The position numbers and the translations under genes are program-made. A stretch of 43,729 nucleotides of DNA from Nitrospirota bacterium (GTDB lineage: Bacteria; Nitrospirota; JACRHL01): the NCBI GenBank assembly GCA_029881725.1, contig JAOUMB010000021.1, forward strand, positions 1 to 43,729, given 5' to 3'. Below, one piece after another: positions 25,410-33,402 of the stretch (position 1 is its first letter; every line of letters starts with the position of its first letter). A model generated the notes under the pieces. It had not been told where the DNA came from and ran no database searches. It saw only the letters and a program-made list of their open reading frames with translations.

Positions 25410-26711
25410 CTAGTAGCGGTAGTGCTCCGGCTTGTACGGTCCCTCAACCGGCACGTCGATATACGCGGCCTGGGTCGGGGTCAGCACTTCCAGCTCCACG
25501 CCGATCTTGCTCAGGTGCAGGCGGGCCACCTTCTCGTCCAGGATCTTCGGCAGCACGTACACGCCAACCTCGTAGTTGGCCGAGTTGTTCCACAGTTCGA
25601 TCTGGGCCATCACCTGGTTGGTGAAGGAGTTGCTCATCACGAAGCTCGGGTGGCCGGTGGCGCAACCCAGGTTCACCAGACGGCCCTCGGCCAGAATGAT
25701 GATCTGCTTGCCGTCCGGGAAGGTCACCCGGTCCACCTGCGGCTTGATGTTGTCCCAGGGCAGGTTGCGGATCTCGGCGATCTCGATCTCGGAGTCGAAG
25801 TGGCCGATGTTGCACACGATGGACTGGTCCGGCATGGCTTCCATGTGTTTGCGGGTGATCACCCGCTCGTTGCCGGTGGTGGTCACAAAGATGTTGCCGA
25901 GCTTGGCGGCGTTTTCCATCTTCATCACCCGGTAACCGGCCATGGCCGCCTGCAGGGCGCAGATCGGGTCGATCTCGGTGACAATCACCTGGGCGCCCAT
26001 GCCCGCGAAGGCCTGCGCACACCCCTTGCCCACGTCACCGTAGCCGACCACCACCGCCACCTTGCCCGCGATCATCACGTCGGTGGCGCGCTTGATGCCG
26101 TCCAGCAGCGACTCGCGGCAGCCGTAAAGGTTGTCGAACTTGCTCTTGGTCACCGAGTCGTTCACGTTGAACGCCGGCACCATCAGCTTGCCCTTCTTCT
26201 GCATCTCATACAGACGGTGCACGCCGGTGGTGGTCTCCTCCGACAGGCCGCGCACGTCCTTCATCAGTTCCGGGAACTTGTCGTGCATCATCACGGTCAG
26301 GTCGCCGCCGTCGTCCAGAATCATGTTCGGGCGCCAGCCGTCCGGGCCGATGATGGTCTGCTCGATGCACCAGTCGAACTCCTGCTCGTTCATGCCCTTC
26401 CAGGCGAACACCGGGATGCCCGCCGCGGCAATGGCCGCCGCCGCCTGATCCTGGGTGGAGAAGATGTTGCAGGACGACCAGCGGATCTCGGCGCCCAGGG
26501 CATCCAGGGTCTCGATCAGCACGGCGGTTTGAATGGTCATGTGCAGGCAGCCCGCAATGCGCGCTCCCGCCAGCGGCCTGGAGGCGCCGAACTCCTCGCG
26601 CAGGGCCATCAGGCCCGGCATCTCGGCCTCGGCGATTTCGATCTCCTTGCGGCCCCAGGCGGCCAGGGAAATATCGGCAACCTTATAATCGGTAAACGTC
26701 GCAGTGGACAC
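25410..26711 (-). CDS. ahcY: adenosylhomocysteinase
   Basis: The 433-residue protein is S-adenosylhomocysteine hydrolase: it splits SAH into adenosine and homocysteine using tightly bound NAD and so relieves product inhibition of methyltransferases. The NAD-binding Rossmann motif [14 protein letters not shown] lies near residues 217-230, the family's N-terminal block [19 protein letters not shown] is intact, and the end [12 protein letters not shown] is the canonical C-terminus whose Lys/Tyr reach into the partner subunit. The start is GTG at 26709-26711 with AAGGAG seven bases before it. It lies downstream of metK on the same strand with a large RNA hairpin between them. Confidence 0.98.
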   Translation of the reverse strand: MSTATFTDYKVADISLAAWGRKEIEIAEAEMPGLMALREEFGASRPLAGARIAGCLHMTIQTAVLIETLDALGAEIRWSSCNIFSTQDQAAAAIAAAGIPVFAWKGMNEQEFDWCIEQTIIGPDGWRPNMILDDGGDLTVMMHDKFPELMKDVRGLSEETTTGVHRLYEMQKKGKLMVPAFNVNDSVTKSKFDNLYGCRESLLDGIKRATDVMIAGKVAVVVGYGDVGKGCAQAFAGMGAQVIVTEIDPICALQAAMAGYRVMKMENAAKLGNIFVTTTGNERVITRKHMEAMPDQSIVCNIGHFDSEIEIAEIRNLPWDNIKPQVDRVTFPDGKQIIILAEGRLVNLGCATGHPSFVMSNSFTNQVMAQIELWNNSANYEVGVYVLPKILDEKVARLHLSKIGVELEVLTPTQAAYIDVPVEGPYKPEHYRY

Positions 26712-26745
26712 GGCTAACTCCTTGATTTAAAAAATCGAAAATACC

Positions 26746-26810
26746 GGACAACCTGCGGGAACGGCCCCCTGGTGACATGCACCGGGGGGCCGCCCGTATT
26801 CAGGCTGTCC
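26746..26810 (-). ncRNA. large hairpin between metK and ahcY (attenuator or unknown leader)
   Basis: On the transcript strand, a 10-bp outer stem with one G.U pair (26801-26810 with 26746-26755), a CGGG/CCCG step, an 8-bp stem CGGCCCCC/GGGGGCCG (26785-26792 with 26762-26769) and a GGTG/CACC tip form an almost continuous 65-nt hairpin. It ends about 35 nt before the ahcY start. A T-rich stretch (TATTTTCGATTTTTT) follows it, so it may act as a metK terminator or an ahcY attenuator. The published SAH riboswitch consensus is not evident. Confidence 0.55.
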
Positions 26811-26855
26811 GTCGATAAGCTGATCCGGCAATTGTAGCCGAACCGGGGGCGCTCA

Positions 26856-28028
26856 TCAGGCGCCCAGCTTGCCGGCGTCCTTCTTGAGCGCGTCGGCCAT
26901 GTCGGTGCGCTCCCAGGTGAACTCCGGTTCCTCGCGGCCAAAGTGGCCGTAGTTCGAGGTCTTGCGATAGATCGGACGGCGCAGGTCCAGCGTTTCGATG
27001 ATCCCCTTGGGGGTCAGGTCGAAATGCTTGCGCACCAGTTTTTCCATCTCGGTGTGCGGGATGGTGCCGGTGTCGAAGTCGTGCACATACACGGACACCG
27101 GTTCGGCCACGCCAATGGCGTAGGCCACCTGCACTTCGCAACGCTCCGCCAACCCGGCGGCCACCAGGTTCTTGGCGATGTAGCGCATGAAGTAGCAGGC
27201 CGAGCGGTCCACCTTTGTGGGATCCTTGCCCGAGAACGCACCGCCTCCGTGACGGCCCATGCCGCCGTAGGTATCCACGATGATCTTGCGGCCGGTAAGG
27301 CCGGCGTCGCCGTGCGGTCCACCCACAACAAACCGGCCGGTGGGGTTCACGTGGATGGCCACCGAATCGAAATCCACCATGTTGGCGGGAATCACCGGGG
27401 TGATCACCTTTTCGATGATGTCCTCGCGAATCTCGCGCAGGGTAATGTCCGGGCCGTGCTGGGTGGACACCACAATGGCCTCCACCTGCACCGGCTTGTA
27501 GTTCTCGTAGCGCACCGAAACCTGGGTTTTGGCGTCCGGCCGCAGGTAGTGCAGCACGTCCTTCTTGCGCACCTCGGCCACCTTGGCCGACAACTGGTGG
27601 GCCAGGGAGATCGGCACCGGCATGTAGTTCGGCGACTCGTTGGTCGCATAGCCGAACATCAGCCCCTGGTCACCCGCGCCACCGGTATCCACGCCCATGG
27701 CGATGTCCGGGCTTTGCGAGTGAATGGCCGACAGCACCGCGCAGGTCTCATAGTCGTAACCATACGACGCGTGGGTGTAGCCGATGTCCTTGATGACCTC
27801 GCGCACGAGATCCTGGATCTCGACATAGGTGTTGGTGGTTACCTCGCCACACAGCATGGCCAGACCGGTGGTGACCGTGGTCTCCACCGCGACGCGGCTC
27901 ATGGGGTCGCCCGCCAGCATGGCGTCGAGCACCGCGTCCGAGATCTGGTCACAGATCTTGTCCGGGTGCCCCTCGGTAACCGACTCGGAGGTGAAAAGAA
28001 AATCACCTTCGCCGGGATTACGTGACAT
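26856..28028 (-). CDS. metK: S-adenosylmethionine synthetase
   Basis: The 390-residue protein makes S-adenosylmethionine from methionine and ATP. Family landmarks are [24 protein letters not shown] (residues 10-33, with the ATP-loop His), [12 protein letters not shown] (near 117-128), the late [22 protein letters not shown] (about 255-276, with the phosphate-binding Lys) and GVAEPVS. Length is standard. The start is ATG with GGAGG six bases upstream. Upstream, a sigma70-like promoter and a 54-nt stem structure at its predicted transcription start suggest control in the leader. It is followed by ahcY, so the two genes form a SAM-recycling unit. Confidence 0.98.
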   Translation of the reverse strand: MSRNPGEGDFLFTSESVTEGHPDKICDQISDAVLDAMLAGDPMSRVAVETTVTTGLAMLCGEVTTNTYVEIQDLVREVIKDIGYTHASYGYDYETCAVLSAIHSQSPDIAMGVDTGGAGDQGLMFGYATNESPNYMPVPISLAHQLSAKVAEVRKKDVLHYLRPDAKTQVSVRYENYKPVQVEAIVVSTQHGPDITLREIREDIIEKVITPVIPANMVDFDSVAIHVNPTGRFVVGGPHGDAGLTGRKIIVDTYGGMGRHGGGAFSGKDPTKVDRSACYFMRYIAKNLVAAGLAERCEVQVAYAIGVAEPVSVYVHDFDTGTIPHTEMEKLVRKHFDLTPKGIIETLDLRRPIYRKTSNYGHFGREEPEFTWERTDMADALKKDAGKLGA

Positions 28029-28096
28029 GGAATCCTCCTATCTCAAACTCACAACAAACACGCCCTGTTTTCCGACGGGGATCAGGCGCGACTGGA

Positions 28097-28150
28097 TACG
28101 GCTCACAATCGGGCATATACGCGCAGTAACAACAATATGCCCGAACCGTA
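28097..28150 (-). promoter_or_regulatory. structured leader or operator in front of metK
   Basis: The plus-strand arms TCGGGCATAT (28109-28118) and ATATGCCCGA (28135-28144) are perfect 10-bp inverted repeats with a 16-nt centre, enclosed by TACGG (28097-28101) and CCGTA (28146-28150). In metK mRNA this gives a two-step hairpin at the predicted 5' end, with a 7-nt asymmetric bulge (TTGTGAG). It could be a riboswitch-like leader or a protein operator; I cannot match it to a named SAM riboswitch. Confidence 0.5.
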
Positions 28151-28152
28151 CA

Positions 28153-28182
28153 TTTCTAACACCCACCGCCCGGAATTGTCAA
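28153..28182 (-). promoter_or_regulatory. sigma70-type promoter of metK
   Basis: On the minus strand TTGACA (28177-28182), a spacer of 17-18 bp and TAGAAA/TTAGAA (28153-28159) give a perfect -35 and a fair -10. Transcription would start at about 28146, exactly at the 5' arm of the leader hairpin. Confidence 0.65.
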
Positions 28183-28313
28183 TGTGTTACTTTTTCCCGA
28201 AATCGTGCACTGCGTTTGTCTGCGCGGGTTTTCGTGGCAATGCGGGGGTGGGTGTGGCATCATGAAGGGCCCGGCGGCGGCGCTTTATTGCCAATATATT
28301 AAGCAGTTAAATC

Positions 28314-30326
28314 ATGTCCAAACCCGAAACCGGCCTGTCTCTTATCGCCCTGAATCCGGAGCAGCGCGAAGGCGTGGTGCACCGGCAGGGCCCCCTGGTG
28401 GTGTTCGCGGGCGCGGGCACCGGCAAGACCCGCGTCATCACCCACCGGATTGCCCACCTGATTTCCAACCGGGGGGTGTCCGGCTCCAAAATCCTGGCGG
28501 TGACCTTCACCAACAAGGCCGCCCGCGAGATGCGCGAGCGCGTGCGCGAACTGCTGCCTCCGGGCTCCGGGCGCGGCCTGACGGTGGCCACCTTCCACAG
28601 CCTGTGCGTGCGCATCCTGCGCGCCGACGGCCACCACATCGGCCTGGCGGAAAATTTCTCCATCTTCGGCGATGCGGACCAGGCCGCGCTGATCCGCTCC
28701 CTGCTTACCGATGCGGGCATTGACGGCACCCCGTCGGAAATCCTGTCGGAAATCTCGCTGGCCAAGAACAAGCTGATCCTGCCCCACGATTATCCGGTGG
28801 AAACCGCCCGCGACAAGCTGGTGCAGGCCATCTACACCCAGTATCAGAACCTGATGGCGGGCATGAATGCGGTGGATTTCGACGACCTGATGCTGTCCAC
28901 CATCCAGCTGTTCCGCGCCCACGGCCATGCCAAGGTGGGGTGGCAGCGCCAGTTCGAGCACATTCTGGTGGATGAGTTTCAGGACACCAACACCGCCCAG
29001 TTCGAACTTCTGCGCCTGCTGTATGACGGCACCGGCTCCATCTGCGTGGTGGGCGATGACGATCAGTCCATCTATGCGTGGCGCGGCGCGGACACCGACA
29101 CCTTCCAGAAATTCGCCCAGGAGTTCACCCCCTGCAAGGAAGTGATCCTGGCGCAGAACTACCGCTCCACCACCACCGTTCTGGACGCCGCCCACGGGGT
29201 GATCGAAAAGGCCGCCGGGCGCAAGGACAAGAAGCTGTGGTCCGACCTGGGCAAGGGTGCCCCCATCGAGCTGATCGAGGCCAAAGACGCCGACCACGAG
29301 GCCGAGGTGGTGGTCGAAAAGCTGAACCTGGCCCGCTTCGCCGGCAAGCGCGAGCTGTCCGACTTTGCCATCCTGATCCGCACCAACATCCAGAGCCGCG
29401 CCTTCGAGGCCGCCCTGCGCGAGGCCCATCTGCCCTATGTGGTGGTGGGCGCCATGGGCTTCTTCGACCGGCAGGAGGTGCGCGACATCACCGCCTATCT
29501 GCGTTTTTTGCACAACGACGCGGACGAGGCCGCCCTGCGCCGCATCGTGAACACCCCGCGCCGGGGCATCGGCGCCGCCACCCTGGGGGCCTGCACCCGC
29601 TACGGGCAGGCCCACGGCCTCACCCTGTTCGAGGCCATGGACCAGGCCTCCAGCATCCCCGACCTGCCCAAGGGCGCCGCCGAAAAGCTGCGCGCCTTTG
29701 TGGATCAGGTGGCGGAACTGACCTTCGACTTCACCAATGGTGACCTGATCCACGCCCTGCGCCGGGTGATCAACGACACCGGCCTGGCCGACCACTGGCG
29801 CGAAACCGCCGACAACGACAAGCAGGCCGAAGCCCGCGTGGGGGGCGCGGAAGAAATCGTGCGCATGATGAGCCAGTACATGAAGCGCGAGTTCGAACCC
29901 ACCCTGCGCGGCTTTCTGGAGCACCTGTCCCTGCTCGACCGGCTGGAGGATAACGACGAGGGCAACAAGGGCAAGGTGACCATTATCACCCTGCACGCGG
30001 CCAAGGGGCTGGAGTTCGCCCACGTGTTCCTGGTCGGTTTCGAGGAGGGTTTTCTGCCCCACTCCCGCAGCGTGGACGAGGGGCGCGAGATATCCGAGGA
30101 GCGCCGCCTGTGCTACGTGGGCCTGACCCGCGCGCAAAAACGCCTGACCATTTCCTACGCCAAAATGCGCAACCGCTACGGCGAAACCCAACCCCGCACC
30201 CCCAGCCGCTTTCTGGCCGACATCCCCGACCACCTGATGGCCCAGGGCGACGAGGTGGAGCCGGAGGGCACCGAGGAGGAGTTGGCGGGCGGCTTCTTCG
30301 CGGCGATGAAAGAGATGCTGAACTAG
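28314..30326 (+). CDS. rep: UvrD/Rep-family ATP-dependent DNA helicase
   Basis: The 670-residue SF1A helicase has the Q-motif LNPEQREGV, Walker A GAGTGKT (33-39), motif Ia TFTNKAAREMRERV, motif II DEFQDTN (220-226), motif III GDDDQSIYAWRGA, motif IV QNYRSTTTVL and motif VI ERRLCYVGLTRAQKRL near residue 592. It moves 3'-5' on single-stranded DNA and acts in replication restart and repair. The length (E. coli Rep 673, UvrD 720) and the absence of a long C-terminal extension favour Rep; I cannot exclude PcrA. It reads away from metK with 285 bp between the starts, and no strong ribosome site precedes the ATG. Confidence 0.93.
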   Translation: MSKPETGLSLIALNPEQREGVVHRQGPLVVFAGAGTGKTRVITHRIAHLISNRGVSGSKILAVTFTNKAAREMRERVRELLPPGSGRGLTVATFHSLCVRILRADGHHIGLAENFSIFGDADQAALIRSLLTDAGIDGTPSEILSEISLAKNKLILPHDYPVETARDKLVQAIYTQYQNLMAGMNAVDFDDLMLSTIQLFRAHGHAKVGWQRQFEHILVDEFQDTNTAQFELLRLLYDGTGSICVVGDDDQSIYAWRGADTDTFQKFAQEFTPCKEVILAQNYRSTTTVLDAAHGVIEKAAGRKDKKLWSDLGKGAPIELIEAKDADHEAEVVVEKLNLARFAGKRELSDFAILIRTNIQSRAFEAALREAHLPYVVVGAMGFFDRQEVRDITAYLRFLHNDADEAALRRIVNTPRRGIGAATLGACTRYGQAHGLTLFEAMDQASSIPDLPKGAAEKLRAFVDQVAELTFDFTNGDLIHALRRVINDTGLADHWRETADNDKQAEARVGGAEEIVRMMSQYMKREFEPTLRGFLEHLSLLDRLEDNDEGNKGKVTIITLHAAKGLEFAHVFLVGFEEGFLPHSRSVDEGREISEERRLCYVGLTRAQKRLTISYAKMRNRYGETQPRTPSRFLADIPDHLMAQGDEVEPEGTEEELAGGFFAAMKEMLN

Positions 30327-30404
30327 CGGGCACGGCGGGGCGGCACGGAACGGGGTGAGGGAGCGCTTCCTGCAGGCCAGATGGCAGTTCCCGTGCAGAT
30401 TAGG

Positions 30405-31484
30405 CTAGTGGTCCAGATCGATACTTTCCATAATTGGCAGCCCAGCCGCTTGTCGTGCCCGGTTGACCATCCCAAGTACCTGGGCATTCGCGTTGGCACA
30501 CATCATCTCCACGTCGGGGTGGGAGTTCTGCCAGACACGGAAAATTTCGTCGCTAAATGCCTGCCCCACCATTTCCACCTGCTCGAAATCGAGCACAACG
30601 GACTTGAACTGTTCCACCCGCGCCATGATCCGCTTGGCCTGTGAGCGCGATATCAGGTCGCTCCCCTCGTACCGCGCCAAGTAAATGGGTACGACCGTGC
30701 GGGAAAACGTCCAGTCGTTTTCTTCGGGAGCATACGCGTCAAATACCTCTTTCGTAGTGCGCGGAGAAGCGGGGTCAACAATCATCACAACCGACGTTCC
30801 TGGAGGTCCGTCTTTCGCTTCTTCAAACAAGGTTTCGCCTCCGCGCCTGTTAACAAAATAGGAAAAATGCCCAGAGACAATGATGAACTTGTCGAACATT
30901 TTGGATGTAAAGAAAATCCCCTCACCACTGTGTCGGGCAGGATCAGTGGTCAGGCGCCCCTTGGAAAGCTCCAGCATTGCCTGCCGCTCGTCATCCAGAT
31001 GGAAGTAGGCCATTAACTTCCTGAAAATACCCATGCCGTGGTCGGTTACCTCGATCAATACTTTCATGGCAGTCACGATAACCAGAATATGGACATCCCG
31101 GCTCCCTGAGTGATCGATCGCGTTATTGAGCATTTCTGTAAAACCGTGATTGCAGATGCTTCGCACGTTTTCCGGCAGATTGGAAAGCAACGGTTCCACC
31201 CGCTCCATCCACACCCGGTCCTCCTGAAGTCCCTCTGTGTCCAGTGAAAAACTGTCGCCTCTTAACACCTTCAACGTGTAGGCCCGACCTCGCCCACTGC
31301 CCTGAGCTTCGACGCTGCCTTCCTTAATCAACCCCTGCATATGCCGGTTCACCGCTTGGCGGCTTATCCCGAACCGACCAACGGTGTGCGCAACAATGTC
31401 ACGTGGATGTTTGTTCAACTCTTGCAGTATGAACCGGCGAATCTCTTCGCTCCGAACACGCTTCTTTTCAGGTGAATCAGACAC
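30405..31484 (-). CDS. HTH - GHKL ATPase - STAS-like (DUF4325) regulator
   Basis: The 359-residue protein has three parts. Residues 10-70 are a winged-helix HTH (EEIRRFILQELNKHPRDIVAHTVGRFGISRQAVNRHM). Residues 100-225 are a GHKL ATPase: N-box FTEMLNNAIDHSG, G1 box VTDHGMGI, and SGEGIFFTSKMFD as the second glycine box. Residues 265-345 form an alpha/beta DUF4325 domain (SRSQAKRIMARVEQFKSVVLDFEQVEMVGQAFSDEI). No phospho-acceptor His for a classic two-component kinase is apparent. The start is GTG 31482-31484 with GGAG six bases before. Base composition is clearly more AT-rich than the flanks. It is divergent to the TIR gene, with only 273 bp between, so it is the likely regulator of that gene and itself. 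Confidence 0.88.
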   Translation of the reverse strand: MSDSPEKKRVRSEEIRRFILQELNKHPRDIVAHTVGRFGISRQAVNRHMQGLIKEGSVEAQGSGRGRAYTLKVLRGDSFSLDTEGLQEDRVWMERVEPLLSNLPENVRSICNHGFTEMLNNAIDHSGSRDVHILVIVTAMKVLIEVTDHGMGIFRKLMAYFHLDDERQAMLELSKGRLTTDPARHSGEGIFFTSKMFDKFIIVSGHFSYFVNRRGGETLFEEAKDGPPGTSVVMIVDPASPRTTKEVFDAYAPEENDWTFSRTVVPIYLARYEGSDLISRSQAKRIMARVEQFKSVVLDFEQVEMVGQAFSDEIFRVWQNSHPDVEMMCANANAQVLGMVNRARQAAGLPIMESIDLDH

Positions 31485-31541
31485 ACTGGCTCCAATTTTT
31501 GTAAACCTTCATCAACTTTCCTCCCTCATATTAGTCAACAA

Positions 31542-31571
31542 AACATACGGCTCTCAACGAGATTTTGTCAA
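31542..31571 (-). promoter_or_regulatory. promoter of the HTH-GHKL regulator gene
   Basis: TTGACA (31566-31571 on the minus strand), 18 bp, TATGTT (31542-31547). The -35 lies within a GTCAAC box, so binding of the regulator there would block its own transcription. Confidence 0.5.
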
Positions 31572-31573
31572 CA

Positions 31574-31602
31574 TTGTTATAAATTTTCGTAAATTTTATA
31601 TT
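31574..31602 (+). promoter_or_regulatory. promoter of the pentapeptide-TIR gene
   Basis: TTGTTA (31574-31579), exactly 17 bp, TATATT (31597-31602), in a very AT-rich stretch. A GTCAAC box lies just upstream (31567-31572) and another around the predicted start (31610-31615). The leader would be about 145 nt. Confidence 0.6.
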
Positions 31603-31757
31603 TCTTTTTGTCAACTTTGTCTGGATTTCGTCCCCATCCACAGCGCACACCCCATACGCCAGCAAATACGGCCCTGCTCCGAGCACCCATACCCACCTAA
31701 CCTCCAAACCGGCTATCCTGTATCCATACACGGTGGCCGCCTGTCGGGGAGGCAAAC

Positions 31758-33044
31758 ATGGCAAACCAGAAACATTGCGACATGCTGGAGCAGGGGGTGG
31801 CGGCGTGGAACGCCTGGCGGGAAAAATCGCCGGACGTGCGTCCCAACCTCAAATGCGCCCAACTGTATAAGGCCGACCTGCGGGGCGCCAACCTGCGCAA
31901 CGCCAACCTGCGCGACGCCAACCTGCGGGGGGCCGACCTGCGCGACGCCAACCTGCGCGATGCCGATCTGCGCGGGGCCGACACCAGCGATGCGGACCTG
32001 CGCGGGGCCGACACCAGCGGCGCGGACACCAGCGGCGCCGATCTGCGCGGGGCGATCACCAGCGGGGCCGACCTGCACCATGCGGACCTGTCCGCCGCCA
32101 ACCTGCGCGGCGGCAGGCTGCGCGATGCCGACCTGCACGACGCCGACCTGCGCGATGCCGACCTGCGCGACGCCGACCTGCACGACGCTGACCTGAGCCG
32201 CGCCGACCTGCGCGACGCCGACCTGACCGGGGCCACCCTGACCGGGGCCGACCTGCGCGATGCGGACCTGAGCCGCGCCACCCTCACCGGGGCGGACCTG
32301 ACCGGCGCCAACCTGACCCGCGCCAACCTGACCAGTGCGGTGCTGGCCGGAGCCACCCTGACCGGGGCCAACCTGATCGGCGCCATCCTGCATCAGGCGG
32401 ACCTGTCCGGCGCGTCCGTCCGCAAGGCGAAGCTGGGCGAAACCATCTTTGCCGATACGGACCTGTCCACCACCCGCGATCTGGACACCTGCATCCACCG
32501 GGCCCCCAGCAGCATCGATCACCGCACCCTGATCCACTCCGGCACCCTGCCCCAGGTATTCCCGCGCGGATGCGGGCTGCAGGACCCGGAGGCCACCGGG
32601 GTCCAGTTCCACTCGGTGTTCATCAGCCACGCCGCCGAGGACGCCCCCTTTGCCGCGCAACTGCACACGGACCTGCAACAGGCCGGTGTCCGCTGCTGGC
32701 TGGCCCCGCACGACCTGCCCGTGGGGGAACGGGTGCGCCGCCGCATCGACAAGGCCATTCACCACCACGACAAGGTGGTGGTGGTCCTGTCCGCCGCCAG
32801 CCTGGGCGGGGATTGGCTGGAGCGGGAGGTGGACGCCGCCCTGGAGCGGCAGCGGCGCGAAAAGCGCATGATGCTGTTCCCGGTGCGCATGGACGACGCG
32901 GCGCTGAAGGCCACCCCCCCGTGGGCGTCGGAAATCCGTCCCGGCGACATTCGCGATTTCAGCCACTGGACCGACCCCGCCTCCCATCAAATGGCCCTCC
33001 AGCGCCTGCTGGCGGACCTGCGGGCCGAGGTGGAAAAGAAATAA
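31758..33044 (+). CDS. pentapeptide-repeat protein with C-terminal TIR domain
   Basis: The 428-residue protein has a short head (1-33), about 39 pentapeptide repeats of A(D/N)LxX type (34-228; a right-handed beta-helix), a linker (229-282) and a TIR domain (about 283-400). TIR landmarks are FHSVFISHAAEDAPFAAQL, a BB-loop-like region GVRCWLAPHDLPVGERV, and GGDWLEREVDAAL, where E357 sits at the catalytic glutamate position of NAD-cleaving TIR enzymes. No signal peptide or membrane span, so it is cytosolic. ATG with GGGGAGG six bases before. Pentapeptide parts may mimic DNA or act as a sensor or scaffold; TIR domains in bacteria often deplete NAD+ or make cyclic-ADPR signals during phage defence. 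The function here is inferred. Confidence 0.9.
   Translation: MANQKHCDMLEQGVAAWNAWREKSPDVRPNLKCAQLYKADLRGANLRNANLRDANLRGADLRDANLRDADLRGADTSDADLRGADTSGADTSGADLRGAITSGADLHHADLSAANLRGGRLRDADLHDADLRDADLRDADLHDADLSRADLRDADLTGATLTGADLRDADLSRATLTGADLTGANLTRANLTSAVLAGATLTGANLIGAILHQADLSGASVRKAKLGETIFADTDLSTTRDLDTCIHRAPSSIDHRTLIHSGTLPQVFPRGCGLQDPEATGVQFHSVFISHAAEDAPFAAQLHTDLQQAGVRCWLAPHDLPVGERVRRRIDKAIHHHDKVVVVLSAASLGGDWLEREVDAALERQRREKRMMLFPVRMDDAALKATPPWASEIRPGDIRDFSHWTDPASHQMALQRLLADLRAEVEKK
31857..32441 (+). repeat. pentapeptide-coding tandem 15-bp repeat
   Basis: About 39 units of 15 bp, mostly reading GCC-GAC-CTG-CGC-GAC with variations, encode residues 34-228 of the TIR protein. Unit similarity at DNA level is high, so slippage and unit gain or loss are likely between strains. 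Long antisense frames through this block are artefacts of the repeat. Confidence 0.88.
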
Positions 33045-33402
33045 CCGTCCCTCCCGGTCCACCGCCTCTCCACCGGCCCCCGCCAAACCGTTCAAAGAAA
33101 ATCCACTACCCCCCGCGCCCCCACCATGGAGCAGTGCCGCCAGCGGAAATCGCCGTGCGCGTGGCACACCCCCTTGTACCCTTGGGGGGGATAAGGAATG
33201 GGGATTGGGGGGGGCGGGATGAGACCCATGCGACCGGCCCCCACCCAGCCATTCACCCCAAAATCCAGGCAAAATGAAAGGCGACCCCGCGCCGGGCGGC
33301 GGATGCCTGATTTCCGCCCGTCCGCATCCCCCCACCCATCAATCCCGTTGACCGGGCCGCACCGGGGTCCTATCCTCAGCGGACCGATTTTTTTCCGCCC
33401 GC
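33045..33402. other. non-coding gap with G-rich run
   Basis: I see no gene here. At 33184-33218 lies a run of four G-tracts (7, 4, 8 and 3 G) on the plus strand that could fold as a G-quadruplex. I do not find a cobalamin riboswitch before cobH. Confidence 0.5.

Larger units (their letters stand above)
31511..31615. repeat. cluster of TCAAC boxes, three as GTCAAC
   Basis: Five TCAAC pentamers occur in 105 bp: at 31512, 31535, 31554, 31568 and 31611. Those at 31534, 31567 and 31610 are GTCAAC, and the latter two sit in TTTTGTCAAC-A/T-TTG contexts 43 bp apart (about four DNA turns). They flank the TIR-gene promoter on both sides, and the middle one is also the -35 of the regulator promoter. 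They are probable operators of the HTH-GHKL protein. Confidence 0.55.

Noticed and set aside
26712-26855. Known SAH riboswitch before ahcY
   Set aside because: The region has a strong hairpin, but the core motif of that riboswitch is not seen, so it is reported as unassigned.
31857-32441. Repeat array considered as CRISPR or DNA satellite
   Set aside because: Units are 15 bp in phase with codons and lack spacers; it codes for pentapeptides.
31713-33335. 540-codon minus-strand frame rich in Gly/Val/Gln repeats
   Set aside because: It is the reverse reading of the 15-bp pentapeptide repeat; the plus-strand frame shows real pentapeptide and TIR motifs and a ribosome site.
33045-33402. Cobalamin riboswitch before cobH
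   Set aside because: I find no B12-box or conserved core; only G-rich and C-rich low-complexity stretches.
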